Below are positions 1 to 10,144 of a DNA stretch of 64,000 bases, in pieces. Location: the NCBI GenBank assembly GCA_025175895.1, contig CM046000.1, positions 95,278,753 through 95,342,752 on the forward strand, in the 5' to 3' direction. Below the pieces are notes generated by a model that was not told the DNA's origin, searched no databases, and was given only the letters and a program-made list of their open reading frames with translations. The stretch's first letter is position 1. The number at the start of each line of letters is the position of its first letter. Position numbers and translations under genes: made by a program. Source of the DNA: Wurfbainia villosa. Its lineage: Eukaryota > Streptophyta > Magnoliopsida > Zingiberales > Zingiberaceae.

Positions 1-1380
1 AGTCCAAGGGTGGAGTCTTGGCATGGGAAAGTCTAAATATGAATATTTGGCAAAAGGAAAGTCCAAGGGTGTAGTCTTAGTCATGTAAGTCCAAGTGTGT
101 AGTCTTGTCGGTGAAAGTCCAAACATTGAGGCTTGGCAATGGAGAAGTCCCGGAGGTGCAATCTCTTAGCAAAGGAGACCTGTTAGGATGACATAGTTGA
201 TGAAAGCACTTGAAGGCTAGGACCAAAGGTAAGGAGTCATGGACTCAAACCAAGGCCTTGAGGCTGATAGAAGTGGCTTGAAGGCTTAGGTATAGGCTAA
301 GAGTACCTGATGGCATGATGAATTCGATGGAAGCACCTGAAGGTCAATGCCAAGGTTGAAGGAGTCATGGAGGACTCGGATGGACCCTGAGGGTGTGAGG
401 CTGATGGAAATGGCTAGAAGACTTAGGTCTAGGCTTAAGGTAAGTATCAAGTATGAGGGGATCATACTTGGGTCAAACCTCATATTTAAGGTATACCAGT
501 CCACTAGCCGAGTGTTTAGCACTCGGGAGCTCAGTTTGGCTCGGGTAGTCGACTAAGGTTATGACCAAGTCGACTAGTCATGTAGTCGACTGGGACTTGA
601 CTATGGACTGTAGCTCTAGCAGTCGACTGCTAGGGTTGAGCAGTCAACTAGCCACCAACAGTCGACTGCTAGGATTGAGCAGTCGATTAATTTCGGTGGA
701 CATGGGCACAAAAGGTATGATCGTCGTCTGATGGCTTATGAAAATCGGCTAGTGTTTATGGAAGTCGACTGTTAGGTAAGGGTAATCAACTGGTCGGGCT
801 AAAATCCAACGTGGATTAGTCCATTGTGAGACAACGGTACTGTGAGCAGTCGACTAGGGCCTTTTAGTAGTTGATTGCCAAGCGAAAATTAGCCCAAATA
901 GAAGCATTAAAAGGAGTTGTGGAAGCGATTTCGAGCAGGGGTTCTTAGAGTGATTTTGAGAAAAAGTATTGCTGCATTTCAGGTCTTTAAAGGCATTCCA
1001 AAGTGACCAAAAGAGATCAAGCAAAAGCATTCTTCTTGTAAAGTTGTTTTTCATCTTGTATTTTCTTTTACTTGTATTTGGTCACTTATACTTGTATAAG
1101 CTCTTTTGTATGAGGTTTCTCCACCTCCAATGTGTTGCCGAGAAGGAGAGAGTTTTAGTGAGGGTAGATCACTAGCTCGGTCATGGAGTAGGAACCGTAG
1201 GTTCTGAACCACGTAAAATCTTATCTTGTGTGTGTGATTCTTGTTTGCATATTTGTTTCTATTAGTATTTTGTATTCCACTGTGCACTAATCATTTGTAG
1301 ATAAGCATGACACAAATTGAAACATAAATCGACTAAACACAATTCAACCCCCCCCCTCTAGAACATCCAAAAGTCCCCAA
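1..1380 (+). repeat. LTR of element 0 (5' end off window)
   Basis: It opens in a minisatellite-like stretch (1-160) built on AAGTCCAAG and CTTGGCATGGG. Spaced copies of CAGTCGACTG-like palindromes follow (about 550-860). After these come a C-rich run and CTCTAG near 1350 and the PBS at 1385. The exact 3' terminus is uncertain because the end is mutated. The two leader hairpins seen in C and F are present in decayed form (1119-1148 and 1182-1213). Confidence 0.75.
1182..1213 (+). other. LTR leader stem-loop with AGTA/GAA internal loop (element 0)
   Basis: Outer stem CATGG/CCACG (one mismatch, explained by CpG decay), AGTA on the 5' side, inner stem GAACC/GGTTC, GAA on the 3' side. Same design as in C, D, F, S1 and B. 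Confidence 0.55.
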
Positions 1381-1384
1381 TAAG

Positions 1385-1395
1385 TGGTATCAGAG
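1385..1395 (+). promoter_or_regulatory. Primer-binding site, element 0
   Basis: TGGTATCAGAG, complementary to the 3' end of plant initiator-Met tRNA, a few bases after the LTR end. It marks the start of the internal region. Confidence 0.85.
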
Positions 1396-1469
1396 AGAGA
1401 ACACTCTTCAAGGATTGACCGTCAGAAGCAGCAAAAGTGCTAGAGGAGTAGAGAAGATAGAGTTGCCCA

Positions 1470-2192
1470 ATGATGAACTTAGATATGACATTTACACTCC
1501 ACCACCCTATGGATTCTAAGGAGTAGAGAGATTTGATCTATGGCCGGCAAGGATTGAGACGTTCCTTCAAATGGAAATTGAAGATTGGATCGTCTTGAAG
1601 TGTGATTTCGAATTTCCAAGGGGCAAGAAGGGTGGATTTCTCAAGATGAAGAAATGGACCAAGGAACAACTCCAAAAATTCAAGACAAATATTAAGGTAA
1701 TAAAATTTCTAATTGATTTAATTCCTGATGATATTTTGTACAAGTTAGGGGATTATAAGGATGCCAAGGAGCTATGGAGCAAATTGGAAAAATTCCATGA
1801 GAAACCCTCGCCGACCCAAAGTAAAGAAGATGACAAGCCCAAATAAGAAGAAAGTTCAACATCTCAAGAGCTTGAGGATTCGGAGGTCGAGAGATGCTCA
1901 ACTTCCAAGGAAGAGGAGGTCTTGGAAACCTCCATCTCTAGGATTGAGGGGAGGAGAGACATTCCATGTCGGAGCAAGTAGAGTAGCCATCTACTTCGGG
2001 AAGGAATGAAGAATTAGACCACAATTCCCCTATGAACAAAGAAGGTAATTCAATCATAGTAATTAAAAATAATGATCAAATAATATATTTTGAGTGTAGG
2101 AAACAAGGGCACTGCAAGAGCAAGTGTCTAAAAAGAATTAAGAAGAAGATTTAAATAGTGCCAAAGGGGAAGGAGAAGGTCAAGCAAATCGG
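1470..2192 (+). pseudogene. Truncated Copia gag (element 0)
   Basis: The reading from about 1493 gives a SIRE-like Gag N terminus. An in-frame stop falls near 1511, then an open stretch with WIVLKCDFEFPRG and WTKEQLQKFKTN, a DAKELWSKL motif typical of the UBN2 capsid region, and a stop at 1846. In another frame, around 2080-2150, there is one CCHC zinc knuckle (FECRKQGHCKSKC, its first Cys now Phe). The closest relatives in the window are the gags of C (23875) and F (54083). The gene ends where the LTR of A was inserted (2193). It is inactive. The start codon was not identified with certainty because the N terminus is frameshifted. Confidence 0.75.
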
Positions 2193-2825
2193 TGTTGGTG
2201 CAGGGGCACCAGATAATCAAATCTAGGGTTTGATTATGGAAAAAACTCAAAGATAAGGTTTTATTGTTATCCCATGAGCTTAACTAAGTGTGAAGGAAGT
2301 GTTTAAGCTGAGCTGAATGTGAGTGACACCCAAAGTATCTCGAGTCGAGAAACCGTGGTGGTTGGGCTAGACCAGGAGAACCTTATGGAGTCCAAGAACC
2401 TAGTGGAAGACTGAAAGCTAAGTGGCAGGTCAGAAAGGACCAGAGGTAAGCATGAGTGTGGAGAGATGGTAAGTTCGTGTCCTCCGTACAGGGACAACCC
2501 TAGGTGGCGATCCGACTAAGACTTCCAGTGGAAGGTCTAGGTTGAGATCGGACTAAAAGAAACCATCGCATTTTCCATTTTTTGTGCTAACTCTTTTCTA
2601 TAGGGAAGTGACCAGGTTGGCAGTCGACTATGAGATATTGGCATTCGACTAATATCAGTTGACTGATGAAGTGCATCAGTCGACTGATGGTGATGAATCA
2701 GCCAAATAGACAAGGTCCAAGAGATAATGTTTGCCGCCGCCACTTCATGATAAGATAAGGCGCCACCTTGTGATAAGATCCACGAGTTATAGATCTAGAT
2801 ATGGACTAATTCCAAGGAAAAAGCC

Positions 2826-2831
2826 TATAAA
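2826..2831 (+). promoter_or_regulatory. TATA box of LTR A
   Basis: CCTATAAAATG, at the same place as the TATA boxes of the D LTRs. Transcription would start about 30 bases further on. Confidence 0.6.
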
Positions 2832-3137
2832 ATGAAGGGAGGACTCGAACCCTACTTCATTAATTTTCTCCTAAATGCTCCCACAATGCCAAGGTTCCGC
2901 ATCAATGTTACAACACTGTAACGTCACCATAACACCGACGCCGCACCATGTTTCAACTCCTTAAGCATTGGTAGATCAGTTAGTTATTTCATTTGTATTC
3001 CTTACTTTGTACTCGGAGTTTTTTTCATAAACGAGGTGAGGTAGGCTTGTTGCCTCATCCTCGAGTTTTTGTTTTGTTATGATCATTGTCTCCTATCTCC
3101 AACGAGGAGGAGACTCTATAGTGAATTGCCCCGGGGC

Positions 3138-3170
3138 CTTGTAGTAGCAACCATTGGGTTGTGAACCAAG
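3138..3170 (+). other. LTR leader stem-loop (element A)
   Basis: Outer stem CTTGT/CCAAG (one decayed pair), internal loop AGTA/GAA, inner stem CAACC/GGTTG. The inner stem matches D and differs from C by a compensatory pair. Confidence 0.6.
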
Positions 3171-3306
3171 TAAAAATAAAGTAACTATTTATTTTTTGTT
3201 CTTTTACTTTCCACTACGTTTAAGTTTTATTGAACGAAAAGAAAAGTTTTTCAAGCTCGCTATTCACCCCCCCCCCCTCCTCTAGCGTGCTTTTCGATCC
3301 AACAAT

Positions 3307-3318
3307 TGATATCAGAGC
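3307..3318 (+). promoter_or_regulatory. Primer-binding site, element A (one mutation)
   Basis: TGATATCAGAGC, initiator-Met type with G to A at the third base, two bases after the LTR end. Confidence 0.8.
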
Positions 3319-3479
3319 GGGAGTGCTAAGATTTGGTGTAACCACCAATCTAACAAATTTTTGATTTTCTTTTCATTTTGTTTTTGGGCTTTAGGTTAAT
3401 TCTTCTCCCGCAATACTAATCCAAGATGAAGTATTGGCAATTTGCGTTTTTGTTTTCTTGTTTTCGTGCAAGGTTTATT

Positions 3480-4877
3480 ATGGCCTATTTCAAAGGGTTT
3501 AGCACCGCCCGACCTCCATTTTACAATGGAGATGACTTCTGTTACTGGAAGGGTCGGATGGAGTGCTACTTGAAAACCCAAGTAGAGATGTGGATTATGA
3601 TCTAGACCAGGTTCACCCTTCCGACAAATGAAGACGGTGAATACTTGGACTGCGACAAGTGGACGAATGCCATGAAGCGCCAAGTGGTGGTTGATGCAAA
3701 GGAAACACAAATCATACAATGCGGGCTATCCAAAGAGGAGCTTAACTGCATCGACCCATTCATAAGTGCAAAGGACTTGTGGAACAAACTCATCGAGCTT
3801 TACGAAGGAACCGACGATGCTAAGGTATGTAAAAGGGATTTATTGTTAAATAAATTGTATAATCTAAAAATGCAAGTTCATGAGACAGCCACCCAACTAC
3901 ATGCAAGGATCCAAAACATCGTCAACGGTCTCCACTCGATAAGGCTAGCCATAGACAATCGGGACTTAATAAGGTACACACTCAACTCCTTCCCTAGGAC
4001 CACCTTGTAGGCATCCATGGTCGATGCCTACAAGGTTTCTAAGGATCTATCAAAAATTAGGTTAGATGAGTTTTTCTTTGAATTTGAACTTCACGAACAA
4101 ACTAACGCGGTCCGGGCCGAGAGAGGTATTGCTTTGCTTGTAGGTCAAAGAAGAAAGGAGAAGAGCAAGCCACCTCCCAATCAAGAAGAAGGATCCGAAC
4201 CTGAGGGCGAATCCGAGTCCGAATCGAAAGAAGAGGCCGAGATAGTAAACATGGTGTGGAGGATAATTCAGAAAGAAAGGGAGCAGTTGAAGAACATGAA
4301 ACCCCTACAAATCTACACATGCTACGGGTGCAACAAGAAGGGCCATTACAAGTCAGATTGCCCAAAAATGAAGCCAAAACACAAGCAACCCAAGCAAGCT
4401 TTTCAAGCAACGTGGGATGAGGAAGATCAAAATAATGACTTGGCGTTCATGGAAAAATCGGTAGAGTCCGAGTCCGAAGCCGAATACAAATCCAACTCCG
4501 ACTCCGACTCCAAGGATGACTTCGAGAAAAGACTCAAAGCCAGGTCAAAAAAAAATCAAGTTAAGTCGTTCATTAATTGCAAACTTATATCATGCAATTA
4601 AGTTGTTAAATAGGAAATTGACTAAGTCCGAGTCTAGAATTGAGTCGTTACTTGAGGAGGTTGAAACCCTCAAGCAAGAGGCTACTCTAAACTCTTCAAC
4701 TAGTCAAGTTCAAGAGGGAAACTCAACTTAAGTTGAAAAACTTGAGGAGAATTTTCTCTTGAAAGGACGAGTTCAAGAGTTTGTGGCTAGGTTGGAAAAG
4801 TTCACGTTGGGATCCAATAATCTTAACCAACTACTTGGAACTCAAAGAGTCATGTACAACAAAGTCGGACTCGGATT
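3480..4877 (+). pseudogene. SIRE-like Copia gag (element A), broken
   Basis: The ATG at 3480 opens a Gag reading MAYFKGFSTARPPFYNGDD with the YWKGRMECYLKTQ capsid start. The UBN2 region (about 3740-4090) contains ISAKDLWNKLIELYEG and NSFPRTTL. One CCHC knuckle, CYGCNKKGHYKSDC, lies at about 4320-4361. An acidic serine-rich segment and a coiled coil (from about 4590) follow, then the FTLGSNNLNQLLGTQR motif found upstream of protease in SIRE elements. Damage: TAG at 3603-3605 and 4008-4010, a frameshift at the A-run near 4550, and TAA near 4731. Element B ends it at 4877. Closest relative: D gag (27403), which lacks the knuckle that A keeps. Confidence 0.85.
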
Positions 4878-5050
4878 TGTTGGATCATTTAGAGCGCTAG
4901 AGGGGGGGGGTGAATAGCACAAAATTCTCTTCGTTCGTTTGTTCGATATAAAATGTGAGTAAGAGTAAATACAGCAGAAAGAAAATAATACTCATTTGTT
5001 TTTACTTGGTTCACAGCCTTTGGCTGCTAGTCCAAGGCCCTAACGGTCCT
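4878..5050 (-). repeat. 3' LTR of element B, terminal segment
   Basis: On the minus strand this is the end of the LTR, finishing GATCCAACA at 4878. It contains the C-run and TCTAGCG before the terminus and the leader stem-loop (5005-5036). The rest of the LTR resumes at 42938 after the L insertion. Confidence 0.85.
5005..5036 (-). other. LTR leader stem-loop (element B)
   Basis: Minus strand: outer stem CTTGG/CCAAG, GAA on the 3' side, inner stem GCAGCC/GGCTGT. The 5' internal-loop strand is ACTA rather than AGTA. Compared with D, one A-T pair of the inner stem has become G-C, a compensatory change. Confidence 0.6.
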
Positions 5051-8000
5051 TGTCACGCCCCGGGAGCCTATTCGCCATCCAAATGAAGGAGGAGCCCCTT
5101 AGTGACAATATTCAGAAATACAATACTGGAACTAGATCTGATAAAAACTCCAAAATAATAATAGAAATATAAGTATTTTATAAACTACATGCATGCACGA
5201 CTAAATATAAATCAATTAAAAGTCAAATACATTTTATTTACATTGAAACCAATTGCGACAAAATTCAAAATGCGTAAACAAACTACGATAACAATAAAGA
5301 AAAATCGAACGACATTTCGATCGAATGTTGTTGGACTAGCACGACCAGGGACTCTCTGAGCGACGCAATGGTAAGTCAACTGGACTCATCCTCTATCAGC
5401 TAACCTGGAGGATAGGAGAAGAGGGGGTGAGTACAACCACTCAGTGGATGGATAGAATAAAGTGCATAATCATAATCGACATAATGAATAGGCTGGACAT
5501 AATGAACATAATGAAAGTCAAAGATACAAACTAGAGTAACTCAAACCTCAGAGTACCTGTATCAATCCGCCACTAACCTGGACAGCAATATAATAAATAC
5601 ATCTACAACACATAACCAACTGCAAATCTAGAAACACTAAATACATAACTGAAAACGGTACATACCCAAAATCACCTGAACGGACATAAAATACATCCAC
5701 ACCAATATATATAGAATCACCAAAAATAAACAAATATAATACCTCATGTATGTGCATGGCAATTATATACAACAACCACAAGTGCAACAAGCAATGCATA
5801 TAGTAAAAACGTATGCACATGATGCAATCACCTGCTTCCCCCTGATGCCAGTCAAGCCACCGACATGTCATGTGTGTCGGTCGAGTGGGTAGGGCTGTGA
5901 CAACTATGCACTCTAACGTCACTACACCTTAAGTGACTGAGTGGACAGGATGCTAGCGGAGTATCACCCTCCTACCCCATGTATGTATATGGGGGACAAC
6001 ACCTCGTCTCATCTCCTCGTCTCTCGACAAAGGAGGGATCTCTGCCTGCTACCACATCACAATACAAATCACCTGAGAGACTATCGTGGAGCCCTGACAG
6101 AGCAACTACACACACACCTGAAATACTACTAACCCATGAGTGGTTGTGTGTGTAGCTAATGTGATTAGCGATTGGCTTAACAACCAAGTAATATCACCTA
6201 CCGACGAGCCGATGATCGCCAGTCATGCAATAATGCAAGATGGTGAATGTCACTAATGCACGATACACCTATCAATCCATGGCTACCTATGGTATGTACC
6301 CATAGGAGCCCATATCAAATAACCTAAGTACATAGGTCTGTATGTAAGGTATATCCATTAGCCACTCAAATATACAAGCAATACACATCAAGATACCGCG
6401 ACAAAGCCTCGTGGCTTTTGAGGTAATACCAAAGAACCATCTACGAACTACCATGAATGAGACTCATATGAAGACAAGAAATATACAAAGCGTTGTCTAC
6501 ACGCAACATCATGCTATCCCGAATGAGTCTCGTGGGCAGTCAGGGTATATATCTATCTAGTTATCGACTACATGCAGTCACATGCTACCACGAATGGATC
6601 TCGTGGGCCTTCGATTATCCTAAGGTGTTAAGCCTAGGGTTATCCAATACATATAGCCTAGAACATCTATCAAAGTCGATGAAGATCATCGATCTACAAA
6701 ATAAGTACATCGAGGTGGTTAAACCTAAGGTTTCAACCCTTCTAACATGAACACTTATCACGACCGATAAGATCATAAACCTTCTCATAAACACATCGAG
6801 ACGACCAAGTCAAAATTATACCATTTCTACCAATTCGATCATGCATGCTATAACATGCTACCACGAACAGGTCTCGTGGGTACTTAAGATGTAAGGTGGT
6901 CACTTAGCTACAACCAATATACGATTCCAATTATCACCAACTCCGAACAGATAATACCAGAGTATGACTTTATGGTAAGTCATCTCATCTATGTTTGGAA
7001 GACACGATCGACCATAGATATAAAATGCAACCATAGGGAAACACTACTGTAAACTTTCTCAACTATGAATGAGTGACATAGTTGACAGCCTAGATATGAG
7101 AAACGATATAAACTGTCTAAGGATCATACTACCTCTGATAGTTCAATCACAATATCCACTGAACCAATAAGTAGATCAAACATATACCAACATCACCTAC
7201 CAATAAGCATGTCCGAGTTATTATGCCTAGGGTTCCAACACCTAGGGTTCTACTAATGTTGTTTCATTCCTAAGATCCGCTCCTACGGGATGACCTCATC
7301 TAAGTTATACTATCTACTAATCTCAATCATGGTATCAATCACGACAATATATAACCAAATAAGCATTTAACCATGATGTCCAATAATTACAGCAAAAACA
7401 TATTAATGGAGATCAATGACTGAAGTTAATTAAAGTATAACTAAAGGGGTCATGCCAATACGAAGTCAAGACCATACTAAATAGAGCATCAAGTGCAAAT
7501 ACACTATAAACCACGTAAGCAACGTAATCATATCTCCATGCACAAGAATCTAGAGTGTCAAAGAACCAATATATACCTTCTAAGCATTTATCTCATCTTA
7601 GTCATATTATCCTACTAGTCCAATCCTAATACTAATCCAACCAATAATAGGTAAACATCTACCAATAACATCTAACAATTTATATCACAGCGACAACTAG
7701 GCACATATAATAGTAATAGCAAACAAAAACTATAAGCTAACGAATAGCAAACAACCTAGAATCTAGGTTCAACAGTTATAAGGTTAAAGAATACTAGTCA
7801 GATCCCCAAGTGAAAACATAGTACAACCTATGTAACCAGCATAATCAATATAACCAATATAAAAATGCACTAAATTCTGAAATTATAGAATCCACCCACC
7901 TGATATATAGCTCGTGCTAACCGTCCACACGCATAAGCATAATCACTAAGCAAAGTCCTGGTACTGCTCAACCATAAAATCCCCCAATCCATCAACTCCA

Positions 8001-8406
8001 AATCAATAGTCGATTTGGAAGCAAAAATCTCCAATTCTCATAACACTCATCACCTGCAAATACACAGTCCACAATTTCCCTTAACCTCACCAATTTACAC
8101 TCCTTTAATCAAGGGAAACAAGAAAACCCATGTGATAGCAACATATCACATACCATCTTGTAGATATGCCTTAGTTATTAAAAAAAATGACTTTAGCATT
8201 CAAATTGCTATTATCTAGCTTCTATTTCCCAGAAGTGGTCACTGCTGTGACTCTTTCAGTGGCTTGGTCAAAACCATTCTTCGGCGACTCCAATACGCTC
8301 AATAGGGAGACAACAGGAGTCCATAAGCAACTGAGGAAATAGGCATACGATTCCATCTACGCAGGCATCATCTCAAGGGCCTGAAAGTCATCGGGTCCGT
8401 AGAGGC
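5051..8406 (-). repeat. 3' LTR of element L, first segment
   Basis: Matches 37179-42050 of the 5' LTR base for base with scattered differences. No convincing coding frame; the short ORFs here are chance. It ends at GAGGC (8402-8406), the target duplication of array T. Confidence 0.88.
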
Positions 8407-9239
8407 TGTTAGAGCAATCAACCCGTGATATGGTTTTGATGTATGTGGCAAAGGGTTTAAGTTATGATGATTGGATTTGATTTGTGCATTGGAGTCTTGC
8501 AGGACTTAGTAATTCACACATGGAGCTTAGGCAAGTGTCACCACTCACAACCTCGTTCTTGAGTCGGAGAAGGATCATTGCAAAGCCGTGCACTTGATGC
8601 TGCCGAGGGACCGTCGGACGAGATTATTTGAAGCGAAGCCAAGGAAGCAGACTTCGAGGGCAAGAGACGCGAAGGTCCATTGCATAGTCGTGCGCCTGAT
8701 GCTGCCGAGGGACGTGGCTGCGAACGAAGAGAGCTTCGGCGAGGGACTTCGAGTGAGATGAGAGAATGAGTGAATTGTAAGTAGCTCATTAGGTGAACTT
8801 GGTCGAGTGGTTGAGTGTCGGAGGCTCGACCGTAAAGGTTGAGGTTTACCCGATCGCCGAAAGCTCAAACGGATGTAAGGTTTGAGTTTTACCCGGCACT
8901 AGTCGACTGCCATGTCATGGCAGTCGATCGACAATCGACTGGTGTTAGCAGCGGGATCAAGTAAACATCAGTCGACTGCTTAAGGGAAGCAGTCGACTGA
9001 TAGCACTGTGCACGGGCACATAATCTAGTCGAGCTCGCAGGTCACTCGACTGGAAGTCGACATCAGTCGACTGATGAAAGCATCAGTCGACTGATCATAT
9101 GACTATTGGAAAATCGGTCGTGGATCCCACGAATCCGGTCTGGTCATAAGCCGTTATTGGGCAACGACTATAGGATCAGTCAACTTATCAGGGCATCAGT
9201 CGACTGATACTGGGTTAATGGGAAGAAATCCTCTTCCTC

Positions 9240-9245
9240 TATAAA
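9240..9245 (+). promoter_or_regulatory. Extra TATA box of LTR1 (first duplicate)
   Basis: CTCTATAAAGAGAAGG, identical to the box at 9667. Present only because of the internal duplication. Confidence 0.6.
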
Positions 9246-9666
9246 GAGAAGGGGTGAGGGCTTTTGGGTGTCGAAGGCTCGACCGCAAAGGTTGAGGTTT
9301 ACCCGACAGCCGAAAGCTCAAACGGATGTAAGGTTTGAGTTTTACCCAGCACCAGTCGATTGCCATGTCATGGAAGTCGACTGCTCCAAGTCGATGGACA
9401 ATCGATTGGTGTTAGCTGCTGGATCAAGTCGACATCATTCGACTGCTTAAGTGAAGCAGTCGACTGATAGCATTGTCCACAGGCACAGAAGCTAATCGAG
9501 CTCGTGGGTCACTCGACTGGAAGTCAACATCAGTCGACTGATCATATAACAGTTGGAAAATCGACCGCATATCCTGTGAATCCGGTCTGGTCAGAAGCTG
9601 TTATTGGGCAATAGCTACAGGATCAGTCGACTGATGTCGTGTTAACGTGAAGAAATCCTCTTCCTC

Positions 9667-9672
9667 TATAAA
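9667..9672 (+). promoter_or_regulatory. TATA box of LTR1
   Basis: CTCTATAAAGAGAAGG. The equivalents in the other T LTRs are at 14028, 18366 and 34274. Confidence 0.65.
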
Positions 9673-10085
9673 GAGAAGGGGTGAGGGCTTTTGGGAGGCA
9701 AATGCTTGAACTCCAAACAACTCCTAAAATGCCCTAAATGTTTTCCACTCTTCTACTTGTGCTAATCTTCATTCTATTGTAATAAGAGTGATTTTTGTGT
9801 AAAAGGTTACCTCCACCTAGCTTGGTGCAAAGGAGAAAATAGTAGAAAGCTTGAGGTGTGATTCACCTTGGATGAATCAGACCGTGGATTTGCGGCGAAG
9901 CCGTGAACCATGTTACATTGTGGTGTTAGCGTTTGTGCTTTCTATTCTTTACTTTGTTTTGTCTTAATTGTTTATATTAGTATATTCCGCTTGTGCTAAT
10001 TAAGTTTGTAGACGAACGACTTCCATCTACGACAAAAGAGGGATATTCACCCCCGTTTAGCCGGCCACCATCGAGATCCTACAAG

Positions 10086-10098
10086 TGGTTTCAGAGCC
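10086..10098 (+). promoter_or_regulatory. Primer-binding site, T unit 1 (mutated)
   Basis: TGGTTTCAGAGCC, initiator-Met type with A to T at the fifth base. Units 2 (14447) and 3 (18785) have the intact form. Confidence 0.8.
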
Positions 10099-10144
10099 AA
10101 GGAAGCTTGTCGAGGTCTAACCGCCGCAACAAGCATAATTAAGG

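Larger units (their letters stand above)
1..2192 (+). mobile_element. Element 0: truncated SIRE-like Copia element (family I)
   Basis: Outermost element on the left. It has an LTR whose 5' end lies outside the window, an initiator-Met PBS at 1385-1395 and a broken gag that stops abruptly at 2192, where the LTR of element A begins. Its LTR shares the AAGTCCAAG minisatellite, the GTCGAC palindromes and the leader hairpins with C, F and S1, so I place it in the same family. Everything downstream of its gag zinc knuckle lies beyond the right edge, displaced by later insertions. Confidence 0.8.
2193..3304 (+). repeat. 5' LTR of element A
   Basis: Starts TGTTGGTGCAGGGG and ends GATCCAACA, about 1.1 kb. 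It aligns over its whole length with the LTRs of D (25822, 30010). Its U3 has CAGTCGACTG palindromes (2615-2700) where D has CGATCG-type sequence. TATA box at 2826. Confidence 0.9.
2193..4877 (+). mobile_element. Element A: SIRE-like Copia element (family II), 5' part
   Basis: It consists of an LTR (2193-3304), PBS and gag, and is inserted in the gag of element 0 just after the zinc knuckle. It is cut off at 4877 by the reverse-oriented element B. The right part of A, including any pol and its 3' LTR, lies outside the window, so its target duplication cannot be checked. Confidence 0.85.
8815..9690 (+). repeat. Tandem duplication inside LTR1 (period 453 bp)
   Basis: Both copies run from GTGTCGRAGGCTCGACC through the palindrome cluster to TATAAAGAGAAGGGGTGAGG. 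The other T LTRs have this segment once. The copies differ by scattered substitutions and a small deletion, so the duplication is not very recent. Confidence 0.88.
8407..10083 (+). repeat. LTR1 of array T (enlarged by an internal duplication)
   Basis: Starts TGTTAGAGCAATCAACC and ends GAGATCCTACA. It is 1677 bp against 1221-1244 bp for LTR2 and LTR3. The excess is a tandem copy of a promoter-bearing segment (8815-9267 repeated at 9268-9690). U3 is dense in CAGTCGACTG palindromes. Confidence 0.92.

Noticed and set aside
1571..4731. Zinc-knuckle ORFs as a possible host gene for a CCHC protein
   Set aside because: LTR, PBS and the UBN2-type capsid region frame them as Copia gag, and all are broken.
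5548..5922. 124-codon minus-strand ORF with apparent hydrophobic segments, partly kept at 37685-37984
   Set aside because: Lies in the L LTRs, length is not conserved between the two LTRs, and composition is that of AT-rich noncoding DNA.
8880..9210. CRISPR-like spacing of CAGTCGACTG units
   Set aside because: Spacing is irregular, units vary, the host is a plant and they sit in LTR U3 regions.
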